Below, piece by piece: positions 25,181 through 34,139 of a stretch of 64,000 bases of DNA. The position numbers were made by a program, and so were the translations under genes. The stretch is from an uncultured Candidatus Melainabacteria bacterium (GTDB lineage: Bacteria > Cyanobacteriota > Vampirovibrionia > Gastranaerophilales > Gastranaerophilaceae), in assembly GCA_949841365.1 (NCBI GenBank), contig CATKZI010000001.1, forward strand, positions 418,023 through 482,022, given 5' to 3'. Each line of letters starts with the position of its first letter. Position 1 is the first letter of the stretch. The notes below the pieces were generated by a model. It was given only the letters and a program-made list of their open reading frames with translations, did no database searches and was not told the DNA's origin.

Positions 25181-27132
25181 AAAGCCTTCGCCCTCATAGC
25201 GTCCATTTCAATTCGCTCTTTTTCCAAAATTTTATCAGTTTCAAACAAATACAATTTTTCTTCCGGCTTTTTATCTTCTAAAAATACAGATAAATCCTGT
25301 CTGCCAAATGCTTTCATCTCTTTGTTTTTCTGAATAGCTTTATCCATATTGGTATTGGCGATTTTAGAAATTTTTACATTCTTTTTATAATTTTTATTGC
25401 TGGAATTGTAAGCTGCTTTATAATTTTCATATTGTTCTTCAAGTGGAATTTCACGAGTTTGTTTGATGTAAGCCTTTGTTATTTTTAGATTTCGTCTCTT
25501 TATAGATAGCGCTTCTTTGAATTCTTCTTTTGAAACTTTATCTGCGTGTAATGCGGCAACCGCTTTAACAGCTTTAACTTTTCCGACAAACTCATCATTA
25601 TCTGCTTTAAAAGCCCACGCTTCTTTGTAATCCTGAACATCCCGACGAAGATATACTTTCAAACCTGTTCTTGTAATCATCCAGTCTGCCCAGTAAGTAA
25701 TACCGAGTTGCCTGTCTTGAATACCGTTTCGCCCAATCGTAAAATTACGGGAAGTTCGCATGCAAAATAGTTTCAACGCATCGCGTGACGGTGTAATTTT
25801 TTCTGTGTATTCTTTATAAAACAATTCGTCAGGACAAATTCCATTTAGATTTTTACCGTTTGAAGGCTTTTTATTTAAAACATTCAAGATAAAATTATCA
25901 AATATCTTCTTAAAATCTTCAAATTGCATAATTTTACCGGCTTTAATTTCTTTTGCAAGTTTTTCAGGACGTTCGACGACATTTCCGCCGCGATAACCCA
26001 CGCAATGTTTTGAGAGCAATTCTTTAATCTTTAGGAAATCCCTTTCCACAGGTTTTGTTTGAGCATTATACGGAAGTGCAAAATGTACATTAACATTCAA
26101 TTCCTTTAGCATCGCAGAAGTTTGACCTTTGCTGATATCAATCTTAAAATTTGACCTGCCACCCGCGAAATCCTTTGAGCGATAATCTTTCCCGTTATCA
26201 ATAATCAGATCTTTAGGTAAACCAAATTTTTGTGCTGCATAATAGAAAGATTGAAAAATAAAATCTGAATTAGGATTTTTTGTTTGTAAAACCCAACCGA
26301 GCCATTTACCGGATTTGTAATCTCGCCAAACCGTAACCCAAGGAAAAACGACTTTTCCGTCTGAGTCAAAACAAGCAACATCAATCTGTGCGTGATCCGA
26401 TACCCAAACTTTATTGCAAGTTATATTTGAGTAATCTCTATCTATATACCCGCCATACTTCCTATTCCAAGCAGATTGACCATATCGTGCCAAATAAATA
26501 CCCTGTTTCGGAATCTCTTTATCAAGCCTGCGTTTGAAAGCCATAAAACTTGGAAAAGTTTCTCTATCTGCATTAAATTCTCTTATTGCATAGCCTAAAG
26601 TCAAATCACAACAAGTTCTTATAGATGGTGCACCTTCAACTAAATATAAGGTTTTAAAATATTCAAAATAATCATCTTTGACGGAACTTCCTCTTAAATG
26701 TTGTCCGTGACGTGATAATAATCCACTCAAACCATATCTAAAATATCTTCTTCGCATTTTTATAACTGACGAATAAGAGGTTGGTTCATTTGATTTGTTC
26801 CATTCTTCAATAAATTGTTTTAAATCGTTACCTTTTAACCCGCCAGAGTTTTCCAGTATTTCTAAATACTTTTCAGCCTGTTGTTTCGCCCAATTTGGGG
26901 CTTCCGAATATTTAATATCAGAAAGAGTTTCTCCGAAATATTTATCTTGAACAAAATCAGGAAGAGATTTTAAGAGGATAAAATAGTTTGCACACTTTCC
27001 TTTTTTAACAATTTTAAAGACAAATTTCCCAGCTCTGCATTGTTTTTTTAGGGTTTGTTCGCTCAGACCAATAATGCCTGCAGCGGTTTTAATATCTATC
27101 CATATATTTGTTTTGTCTTTTTTCTGTTTCAT
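25177..27132 (-). CDS. Mu-type DDE transposase (MuA-like), second copy
   Basis: The 651-residue protein has an N-terminal HTH with LSEQTLKKQCRAGKF, a middle helical DNA-binding region with RRYFRYGLSGLLSRHGQ, then the retroviral-integrase-like catalytic core with the DDE triad at about Asp246 (VSDHAQ), Asp312 (IIDNGKDYRS) and Glu363 (KPVERDFLKIK), and a C-terminal beta-barrel-like and basic region. This matches MuA-type transposases. Catalytic residues are intact, so it could be active. It overlaps the small HTH gene downstream. No MuB-like partner lies directly next to it; the ATPase gene at 28.1 kb belongs to the other transposase. Confidence 0.88.
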   Translation of the reverse strand: MKQKKDKTNIWIDIKTAAGIIGLSEQTLKKQCRAGKFVFKIVKKGKCANYFILLKSLPDFVQDKYFGETLSDIKYSEAPNWAKQQAEKYLEILENSGGLKGNDLKQFIEEWNKSNEPTSYSSVIKMRRRYFRYGLSGLLSRHGQHLRGSSVKDDYFEYFKTLYLVEGAPSIRTCCDLTLGYAIREFNADRETFPSFMAFKRRLDKEIPKQGIYLARYGQSAWNRKYGGYIDRDYSNITCNKVWVSDHAQIDVACFDSDGKVVFPWVTVWRDYKSGKWLGWVLQTKNPNSDFIFQSFYYAAQKFGLPKDLIIDNGKDYRSKDFAGGRSNFKIDISKGQTSAMLKELNVNVHFALPYNAQTKPVERDFLKIKELLSKHCVGYRGGNVVERPEKLAKEIKAGKIMQFEDFKKIFDNFILNVLNKKPSNGKNLNGICPDELFYKEYTEKITPSRDALKLFCMRTSRNFTIGRNGIQDRQLGITYWADWMITRTGLKVYLRRDVQDYKEAWAFKADNDEFVGKVKAVKAVAALHADKVSKEEFKEALSIKRRNLKITKAYIKQTREIPLEEQYENYKAAYNSSNKNYKKNVKISKIANTNMDKAIQKNKEMKAFGRQDLSVFLEDKKPEEKLYLFETDKILEKERIEMDAMRAKAL

Positions 27133-27506
27133 AAATACTTTAAGTTTAAGTTGCTTGTAATTCTTTTTAAAGTGTGCAAAATTTTACTTTGTCAACTTTG
27201 GGACAAAAGACTTTTCTGAAAATTCAGTCATAGTCCGATTTTTTATTTTTATGAATTTTTTGCATTTTATATTAAAAGCCTTATTGTTATTGTGTTATAT
27301 CCACATTTAAAAATTGTCCACAAATTTATGTAGAAATGTTACATTATTATATTTTGATTCATATAAAAATTAAATAAGGCATAAATTCCTGATGGGGAAA
27401 TTTCCCAAAAGCTGAAATAAAAGGACATTATTGAATTTTGGCATAAAAAATTTAAAATATTATATGCCGAAAAACTCTGATTTTTCGTTAAAAATTAGGG
27501 AAAAGT
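27133..27506 (-). other. AT-rich intergenic region between the two Mu-like gene groups
   Basis: This 374-nt stretch has no convincing gene. It has a TTGTCAACTTTGGGACAA imperfect inverted repeat at about 27188-27205. It separates the two transposase groups and could contain an element end or promoter, but no clear TG/CA terminal repeats were found. Confidence 0.4.
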
Positions 27507-28181
27507 TTATTGCGAAAAATTAAGCAATTTGTTCTTTAAATCAAAATAAAGCTCATTAAAATTCTTGTTTCTGCACCAAAGGGTTTCAGCAATTTTGCAA
27601 TTTAGATTATGTGCATTTTGATTATGAGTCAGGTTTCTTGTCAGATAACAATAAATTTTAGAAAATTCGGCTTTATCGTTTGTGTTCAATGGTTTATCGT
27701 CATAACTTTGCAATAGATTTTCCGACACAAAAACCTGTTTGTTATAAATATATAAATAAACTTCTTGGTCAAAAAACTTTCTGCGTCTTGCGTTTTGAGG
27801 TCCTTGAACATAAAAATTCCTAAGCTGTTTTTCTTGTCGTTCGTAAATAAGCATTCTAAAAATTGTGTAAAATTTTTGCACCTGATCCTCACCCACTGAT
27901 AAAATATGTGAGGCTTTGGTTGTGCTAATTGATTCGCAAAAACACCTTAAAACTAAATCAATTGTCACTTTTGGATAATATTTAAAAATCGAATATTTAG
28001 CAGAAATACTTTGTTTTTTAGAATAAAAATATACTCCATTTTCTTGTAATAATTTACCTTCAGAAATTAATTCGTTAATTATCAGAAATAATTTGTTAGG
28101 CTCAAGCTCTGATATTGTAGATATTTCATCAAGTGTAAATCTGTTTAACCGCTTGCAAAGAAGTAAGATTTTGTTTTTCAT
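27507..28181 (-). CDS. winged-HTH accessory protein of the Mu-like element
   Basis: The 224-residue protein begins with a winged-helix-like domain (residues 12-55: FTLDEISTISELEPNKLFLIINELISEGKLL), followed by a second helical segment TTKASHILSVGEDQVQKFYTIFRMLIY that recalls the HTH of zinc-ribbon (IS1595-like) transposases, and a Tyr/Phe-rich end. I do not recognise the family. Its start overlaps the end of the ATPase gene by 53 nt, which indicates tight coupling. A role as element regulator or target selector is plausible only by position. Confidence 0.6.
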   Translation of the reverse strand: MKNKILLLCKRLNRFTLDEISTISELEPNKLFLIINELISEGKLLQENGVYFYSKKQSISAKYSIFKYYPKVTIDLVLRCFCESISTTKASHILSVGEDQVQKFYTIFRMLIYERQEKQLRNFYVQGPQNARRRKFFDQEVYLYIYNKQVFVSENLLQSYDDKPLNTNDKAEFSKIYCYLTRNLTHNQNAHNLNCKIAETLWCRNKNFNELYFDLKNKLLNFSQ

Positions 28182-28857
28182 CTAATATATTCCTTAAAAT
28201 TTCTTCGTTTAATTCTGTAATACTATTTGTTTTTGCTAATTTTTCAACCTTATTTATCAATTTAACTATCTGTCTAAATTGATTATGTCGTGTCGCAAGA
28301 TACTCAAGTCCATCAGAACTTATAGGAATTTCCGTAAGTTCTGATATTATTTGTTTAATATCTTGACTTTCATAACTTTTAAATTTAAAAGCCTTGTAAA
28401 TTCTGTCTTTCAAATGAGGATAACGGGATAATTTTTTATCGATATTTGCCATTCCAACTAAAACTAATGGACAATTTGTTCTATCAGGCAAATCTCTTAA
28501 AATTTCAATTACATTATTATTTATAAGATAATCAACTTCATCAATAATTACAGTTTTAGGAGTTTGCCTTAATTTATTTTCAATCATATTAAAAGTTTCT
28601 TGAGAATGCCAATAAGCTTCTTCCCCAAGTTCCTCTGATATTTCTGAGAGCAACCATCTAACTGACATTCCTTTTGTTGCTCTAACATAGATACAATCAT
28701 TTTTGAAAGTCCACCATTTTATCGTTTCTGATTTTCCAAGTCCATACTCACCATAAATTAGAGCAATTTGGGGAATATTTGGAGGAAGTGATTTTAATTC
28801 CTCCATAAATCCAATAAATTCTTTGACGTTTTTTGTTTTTACAAAAATTTTTCTCAT
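28129..28857 (-). CDS. MuB/TniB-like AAA ATPase
   Basis: The 242-residue protein is an AAA+ ATPase of the MuB/IstB/TniB type. Walker A is GEYGLGKS at residues 36-43 and Walker B is TVIIDEVD at 102-109; VLVGMANIDKKL fits the sensor 1 region, with FKSYESQDIKQII after it. In Mu and Tn552-type elements such ATPases bind DNA, choose the target and stimulate the transposase. It starts 3 nt after the MuA-like gene and is followed by the winged-HTH gene, forming a transposition operon. Confidence 0.9.
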   Translation of the reverse strand: MRKIFVKTKNVKEFIGFMEELKSLPPNIPQIALIYGEYGLGKSETIKWWTFKNDCIYVRATKGMSVRWLLSEISEELGEEAYWHSQETFNMIENKLRQTPKTVIIDEVDYLINNNVIEILRDLPDRTNCPLVLVGMANIDKKLSRYPHLKDRIYKAFKFKSYESQDIKQIISELTEIPISSDGLEYLATRHNQFRQIVKLINKVEKLAKTNSITELNEEILRNILDEKQNLTSLQAVKQIYT

Positions 28858-28860
28858 GAT

Positions 28861-30861
28861 TTAATCTCCGTATAAATTAATGTATTCATCACTTTTCATA
28901 TAATTAACAAGCCATTTTCTATCTTCTTGATTTGTTGTTCCGTTGCTCATTAGCCATTCAAATTTTTCATAATCAGAATTAAAAAATGTTCTGTTCATCT
29001 GCTGTTCACGAGGTGTTTGCTTTCGTTCCCGTTTTGTTTTCACTACAGAAAGTTCTTGAACGCTTTTCATTTTCTCTTCATTTACCCCCTCGATTTCTAA
29101 AACCTCAGCCTCTTCTGTCGGATAATATTTGAGAAAGTCCTTTTTGACCTTATTAAACTGACGTTTTTGTTTTTGAATTCGTTGTTTAAACTCTTCCATA
29201 TCTTTTACAGTTCCAAGATGATTTGCCATCGGGTGGATTTTTTCTTCCTGACGAGCCACACATAAAAACTCGCCTTTCATTGAATAAACATAAATTTTGG
29301 ATAAATCAAAAAGCGAATATCTGATAAATACTGTTTCCCTTAAATCAAGTAAAATCTCACTTCTATAATGCATACCTAAGAATGTTATTCCATGTCTATT
29401 AATAGTTCTTGTTTCTGTTTTCATCATCAGATCGTTTAAGATATTTTTATCAATTTCTTGCTTTTGAATACTATCTAACCTCTCTTGAATAGTCTTTGAA
29501 CTATCATTAGGACAAGGTTTTGAATTGTGATATTTAATCCAACAATCAATATATTTAATTACATCTTGAACGGTTGGAATATAGTTTTTTATTGTCTTTT
29601 GGTGCATTTGTTTGTGTAACTTCTCTCCTCGCTTTAACCAAGCCGGCTTATCTTCAATGCTTGTTCCAATGTAACTTGGCATCATCTTTTCAAACTCTTC
29701 TTGAAATTCTAAGAAAAATCTTTCGATAACCTTTGCTCTTGCATTGTAAGGTTTTGCAAACACAGATTTAATTCCTAAGTTTGAATAAACTCCATTAAAT
29801 CCTGCCTCATCAAAATCTGTATGTTGAAAATATTTTGCTTTAAATGCTTTTCCATTATCTTGGTACACAACTTTTGGAATCAAACCGAGATTTAAAATTG
29901 AGTTTCTTAAAGCTGAGGCGATACATTGAGTATTTTCCGTCATCATAATTTCATACCCAACAAGTGCTGTTGACTTCCAATCTAAAAAGCCAACGAGTGT
30001 TGCTCTCGTTGGCTTGCCTGTAAACGGATTAATAACTTGAAAATTAAGAACGTGACCGTCAGCGATTAAGACATCACCAACTTCCAGTTTTGAAATATCT
30101 CTTTCGATATATGATTCCACTTTATCGTGGTATGCTTTTTCGCCCTCTCGCATTAATACCCATTTTGAATAATTTGTCTTCTTAAAATGTTCGGCAAATC
30201 TTCTGAAGGTAAGATTGCAAGGTATATCTTCATAGCCTCGTTTTTCTAAAACGTGCTTTGTTAGATTAATTGCTTTTCCAATACTGAATTTATTCGGATG
30301 CAGAAGGTATTTTAAAAAGACTTGTTTCATCTCATTATTTAATATTGTATTGTATTCGTTTTGTTGAGAATTTTTTCTTTGTGGTAAAAGTCCGTTTGTT
30401 CCATAATTTTCATAAGCTTTTACCCAGCGATGTAATGTTCCGATTGAGATTGAGCCGACAAATTTATATATCTGAGGTAAATACATTCCGCTGTTATACA
30501 AATCTAAAAAGATTTCGTCTGCTTCTTTCTTGGTCTGATATTTCATTCGCAAATTAAATAATGCCGTTACAATATCTACTCTTGCCAATGCGTTTAATTT
30601 TGCGTTCTCTGAAATAAAGTTCACTTTATTTTCTACAGGAATTAAAGCTGTTGATTTAATTTCTTCATTTTCAAGTTTCTCTTGAATTTCAGATTCTAAA
30701 CTTGAATACAAAATTTCATAAGAGGTCCCGCCATTAACTTTGACTTCCCGAGCTATGTATTTGCCTTTTTGAATAGCAATTCTGATAGAGCGGGTACTTT
30801 TCAACCCTTTTACTTCTGCTATTCGCTTTATGTCTATATAGTGTTCGTTCATCGTACACAT
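28861..30861 (-). CDS. Mu-type DDE transposase (MuA-like), first copy
   Basis: The 666-residue protein has an N-terminal DNA-binding region (IKRIAEVKGLKSTRSIRIAI and QIYKFVGSISIGTLHRWVKAYENYG), and a catalytic core with Asp268 (VLIADGHVLNFQV), Asp335 (VVYQDNGKAF) and Glu380 (KVIERFFLEF). These match MuA positions, where the first Asp also lies in a GDGH-like context. A Mu-type C-terminal beta region and a basic tail follow. It leads a minus-strand operon with the MuB-like ATPase. It is only distantly similar to the other transposase at 25.2 kb, so it is not a recent duplicate. Confidence 0.9.
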   Translation of the reverse strand: MCTMNEHYIDIKRIAEVKGLKSTRSIRIAIQKGKYIAREVKVNGGTSYEILYSSLESEIQEKLENEEIKSTALIPVENKVNFISENAKLNALARVDIVTALFNLRMKYQTKKEADEIFLDLYNSGMYLPQIYKFVGSISIGTLHRWVKAYENYGTNGLLPQRKNSQQNEYNTILNNEMKQVFLKYLLHPNKFSIGKAINLTKHVLEKRGYEDIPCNLTFRRFAEHFKKTNYSKWVLMREGEKAYHDKVESYIERDISKLEVGDVLIADGHVLNFQVINPFTGKPTRATLVGFLDWKSTALVGYEIMMTENTQCIASALRNSILNLGLIPKVVYQDNGKAFKAKYFQHTDFDEAGFNGVYSNLGIKSVFAKPYNARAKVIERFFLEFQEEFEKMMPSYIGTSIEDKPAWLKRGEKLHKQMHQKTIKNYIPTVQDVIKYIDCWIKYHNSKPCPNDSSKTIQERLDSIQKQEIDKNILNDLMMKTETRTINRHGITFLGMHYRSEILLDLRETVFIRYSLFDLSKIYVYSMKGEFLCVARQEEKIHPMANHLGTVKDMEEFKQRIQKQKRQFNKVKKDFLKYYPTEEAEVLEIEGVNEEKMKSVQELSVVKTKRERKQTPREQQMNRTFFNSDYEKFEWLMSNGTTNQEDRKWLVNYMKSDEYINLYGD

Positions 30862-31072
30862 ACATTAACTCGTTTTAAGCCACAATAGAACACCATTTCC
30901 GAGTGTTATGTCAAAATGTGTCAAGATATTTTTATATAATTGCCCAAAATTGATGAGAATAATGAGGATCAAACTTGTAGTATATGATTTTATAATACAT
31001 CGATTAAGAAATAAACTTAATTATTAATAATTCTAATTTATTTATAATATAATCATATAAAAAGGAGTATAT

Positions 31073-32203
31073 GTGACTATTATTGTAATTGATACGTGTA
31101 TCTTGGAAGACACAAAAGATTATTTCTTTCAAAAGCCAAAACTAAAGTTAATAAGAGATATAAATTTTAATACAAGAACTTTATATATACCAGAAATTGT
31201 AGTTGATGAAGTATGCTCACATTTGAGAGATACTTGTAAAAATCTAAATGAAACAATAGATAGTTGTAATCAAAAACTCAAAGATAAAATTAAGAATTTT
31301 TCTAATTATGAAATAAAAATTAATAATCTATCAATAGGAATTGATACAAATTTTATAGCCTATGAATGCTCCAATTTTAAAGTAAAATATATGGAAAAAT
31401 TAAAAAGTAACAATATAAATATTCAACCTATTCCTAAAACTTTAAATATACAAGATGTTTTTAATAGAATTTATGAACGAAAATTTCCATTTAAAAAAGG
31501 GACAGACAAGGGCATAAAGGATTATGCTATATGGAATACATTGATAGATATTTTAAAAAATGCACAATATAGTAATAATCTAATTTTTATTACGAATAAT
31601 ATTAAAGATTTTATGGATATGAATAATTTACCTAATGATTATAAAGACGATTTAGAAAGAGAATCCATAAATCCAACAAATATTAGAATATTAACTTTGC
31701 AAGATTATTTAAATGAAAAAACCCAAATACCACCTGATGCATTGTTTAAAACAATAGAAAACAACTTTATTCCTCAACTTCTAAAACAAAAATATAGTAA
31801 CTATGGATATCCATTAAACTTCGAAGAATTTGTTTTAGAAGATATTAAATCAGGACTTATAATAGAGCAAACACCTATCTTCGGATATAATTATGATTAT
31901 GATATTATTGAAGCTTATATAATAGAAACTGATTCAATCAAATGCTTAGATATCGATGACAATGACTTATATATAGAATTAAATGTAATCGGCAAATTTA
32001 ATGTATATGTTGATGATTTTTGTGTCGGATATATTGAAGCAAAAATTCTTATTTCTTCTTGTTATGATATTGAAAACAATTATGTAACTGGTATTGAAGC
32101 AACTGAAATTGAGATATTGCAAGAAACTATTGATAACGATGCTGTTTATGAAGCTGAGTGTGAAGCTCATGCAAATTATGTCTCAATGAATGAGCGTTCT
32201 TAA
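31073..32203 (+). CDS. PIN-domain protein (DUF4935-like)
   Basis: The 376-residue protein begins with IIVIDTCILED, where Asp7 is the first PIN-domain metal ligand, followed by VVDEVCSHL (Glu46), GIKDYAIW (Asp150) and FITNNIKDF (about Asp179), the layout of DUF4935 PIN nucleases. These are RNases related to VapC toxins. Residues 215-376 form a further acidic domain with no recognised family. The start is GTG after AAAAAGGAG. No antitoxin is adjacent. It lies between the Mu-like operon and tRNA-Ser in the island, so a defence or toxin role is possible but not shown. Confidence 0.75.
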   Translation: MTIIVIDTCILEDTKDYFFQKPKLKLIRDINFNTRTLYIPEIVVDEVCSHLRDTCKNLNETIDSCNQKLKDKIKNFSNYEIKINNLSIGIDTNFIAYECSNFKVKYMEKLKSNNINIQPIPKTLNIQDVFNRIYERKFPFKKGTDKGIKDYAIWNTLIDILKNAQYSNNLIFITNNIKDFMDMNNLPNDYKDDLERESINPTNIRILTLQDYLNEKTQIPPDALFKTIENNFIPQLLKQKYSNYGYPLNFEEFVLEDIKSGLIIEQTPIFGYNYDYDIIEAYIIETDSIKCLDIDDNDLYIELNVIGKFNVYVDDFCVGYIEAKILISSCYDIENNYVTGIEATEIEILQETIDNDAVYEAECEAHANYVSMNERS

Positions 32204-32804
32204 AAAAGTGGAAAAAACCGAAAGTTTCTACAATTGTTAAAATATTTCAAGAATTAGATTATGAATTAGAAATTGCTCAACTCGATATTTAAACAATTGT
32301 CCCAAAGCAATAATTGTAATGCTTTTAGAAACTAAAATATCAAAAAGTTTTATTCCTTAGTAAGCGATAAGCCATGATTTTGTCAAAATATGCATATCCT
32401 ACCTTTGCATATAAATTATCGACCTTTTGTATTTTTAAAATAATTTAAAATAAACTTCAAAACGGACTTAAAAGTCCATATTTGTCAAATAATCGTTTTA
32501 TCCGTACAATTTAGTAAAATAGGGGGAATACAGGCTTGTAATTAAGTTTTTAAAATAAAATATTGGAATTTTGAGCAACTTTCTGATACCCAAAAGAGAC
32601 TTTTGAGTAATTTGCGTAACGCATAAAACGATTATTTCCTACCCCTCAAATTCAAATACGCAGCCAACTTCGCCGAATAATACTTCTATGCGTTCAGATA
32701 AAATGTCCTGTTAAAGTACACAAATAATACTTCTATGCGTTCAGACAAAATGTCCTGTTAAAGTACATTGAGAGTAACTGTCAGTCAAGCAAAAAATATT
32801 AAAA
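32204..32804 (+). other. intergenic region at the right edge of the island
   Basis: About 600 nt without a convincing gene. It holds a tandem 47-bp-period repeat at 32676-32767 and a stopless C-terminal remnant of about 33 codons at 32194-32292 (KKWKKPKVSTIVKIF...) without a start, suggesting a decayed gene. No terminal repeat or integrase is visible. Confidence 0.5.
32676..32767. repeat. tandem direct repeat, two 45-bp units with 47-bp period
   Basis: Two copies begin AATAATACTTCTATGCG and end TTAAAGTACA at 32676-32720 and 32723-32767, with one base difference (AGATAAAA versus AGACAAAA). They lie 38 nt from the 3' end of tRNA-Ser. Confidence 0.9.
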
Positions 32805-32889
32805 CGGAGAGGGTGGGATTTGAACCCACGGTACATTGCTGTACACAGACTTTCGAGATCCGCACCTTAAGCCACTCGGACACCTCTCC
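32805..32889 (-). tRNA. tRNA-Ser (anticodon CGA)
   Basis: The 85-nt minus-strand gene folds as a serine tRNA. The acceptor stem is GGAGAGG/CCTCTCC with discriminator G; the anticodon loop CTCGAAA gives anticodon CGA; a long variable arm (GTACA/TGTAC) and the TpsiC arm with GGGTTCAAATCCC are present. The 3' CCA is not encoded. The 5' end lies 2 nt after the proA stop codon on the same strand, so it is probably processed from the proBA transcript. Confidence 0.94.
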
Positions 32890-32891
32890 AA

Positions 32892-34130
32892 TTATTTATC
32901 ATTATGATGGAAACTTTTTATCCCGTCAACATAATCTTTTACTATATTACCGTTTCCGATAAGTTTATATTTATATATTGTCAAACCTTCCAAGCCTACA
33001 GGGCCTCTGGCATGGGTTTTGTTTGTTGAAATTCCGACTTCTGCGCCAAAACCGTAACGGAAACCGTCAGCAAAACGGGTTGAAGCGTTAAAATATACGC
33101 CCGCCGAATCCACTTTATTCATAAAGTTTTCGGCATTCTTGATATTTTTAGTTATAATGCTGTCAGTGTGTCCCGAGCCGTATGTATTTATATGTTCAAT
33201 TGCTTCGTCAACATTTTTTACTGTTTTGTAAGATAAAATTTTATCTCCGTATTCGTGAGCCCAGCTTTCAGGGTTTGCAACAAGTTGAATTTCAGATTGT
33301 TCTAATGCTCCTAAAAGGTCATTTTTATGTGCGAAGTTTTCGTGAATTAACAATGTTTCTACTGCGTTACACGCGCTCGGATATTGGGTTTTGGCATCAG
33401 TAACAACTTTTATTGCCATATCAATATCAGCCGTTTCATCGACAAATATATGGCAAATTCCGTCAGCGTGACCAAGAACAGGAATTTTTGTGTTTTCTTT
33501 GATAAACTTTACCAGTTTGTTGCCACCGCGCGGGATAATCAAATTTATGTATTTATCGCATTTTAGCATTTCTGCTACATCGTCGCGTGTGAAAACCTGT
33601 TGGACAACATTTTTCGGAAATCCTGCAATGTTGTCGAGTGCTGAATTAATCACTGATAAAATCTTTTTGTTTGTGTTTATGCTTTCTTTGCCGCCTTTTA
33701 GAATTACTGCGTTAGCTGATTTTATTGCAAGTGATGAAATTTGTGCAATAACGTCGGGGCGTGCTTCAAAGATTATGCCCAAAACGCCTATCGGGCAGGA
33801 AACTTTATATAATGTTAAATCGCTGTCGAGTTCTCTGGCTAAAAGTTTTTTATTAACGGGGTCGTCGAGTTTTGTTATATCTCGAATCCCTTGAATCATA
33901 TCGCGCATTTTGTTTTCATCAAGTTTAAGGCGATTAAATGTTGATTTTGTAATTTCGCCTGTTTCAACAAGTTTTTCGGCCTCTTTTAAATCCTGTTTGT
34001 TCGCATCAAAGATTTCTTGTGCCGAATTTTCAATTTTCTCTGCAATTTTTAAAAGTGCCTGATTTTTTATTTCTGTTGATAAATCTGCAATTTTTAGTGA
34101 AGCTTCTTTTGCGATTTTAGCGATTTCCAT
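32892..34130 (-). CDS. proA: glutamate-5-semialdehyde dehydrogenase (gamma-glutamyl phosphate reductase)
   Basis: ProA reduces gamma-glutamyl phosphate to glutamate semialdehyde with NADPH in proline synthesis. The protein (412 aa) has the ALDH-like fold with CPIGVLGIIFEARPDV, VILKGGKESINTNK, and the catalytic cysteine in YPSACNAVETLLIHE, plus ASTRFADGFRYGFGAEVGIST near the end. Length is typical. It starts 9 nt after proB with a GGAG site, so the two are one operon, and the stop is 2 nt from a tRNA gene. Confidence 0.96.
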   Translation of the reverse strand: MEIAKIAKEASLKIADLSTEIKNQALLKIAEKIENSAQEIFDANKQDLKEAEKLVETGEITKSTFNRLKLDENKMRDMIQGIRDITKLDDPVNKKLLARELDSDLTLYKVSCPIGVLGIIFEARPDVIAQISSLAIKSANAVILKGGKESINTNKKILSVINSALDNIAGFPKNVVQQVFTRDDVAEMLKCDKYINLIIPRGGNKLVKFIKENTKIPVLGHADGICHIFVDETADIDMAIKVVTDAKTQYPSACNAVETLLIHENFAHKNDLLGALEQSEIQLVANPESWAHEYGDKILSYKTVKNVDEAIEHINTYGSGHTDSIITKNIKNAENFMNKVDSAGVYFNASTRFADGFRYGFGAEVGISTNKTHARGPVGLEGLTIYKYKLIGNGNIVKDYVDGIKSFHHNDK

Positions 34131-34139
34131 TTTTTCTCC

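Noticed and set aside
24660..31070. Terminal inverted repeats of the Mu-like element(s)
   Set aside because: GTTCAAAA/GTGTCAA-like motifs occur near 24.67 and 30.92 kb but are in the same orientation and too short to call as ends.
32194..32292. 33-codon C-terminal frame after the PIN gene
   Set aside because: It lacks a start codon and ribosome-binding site. It may be the end of a decayed gene.
16936..32889. tRNA-Ser 3' end duplicated at the left side of the island (att sites)
   Set aside because: No copy of GGGTTCAAATCCC or the acceptor half was seen at the left edge, and no integrase gene is present.
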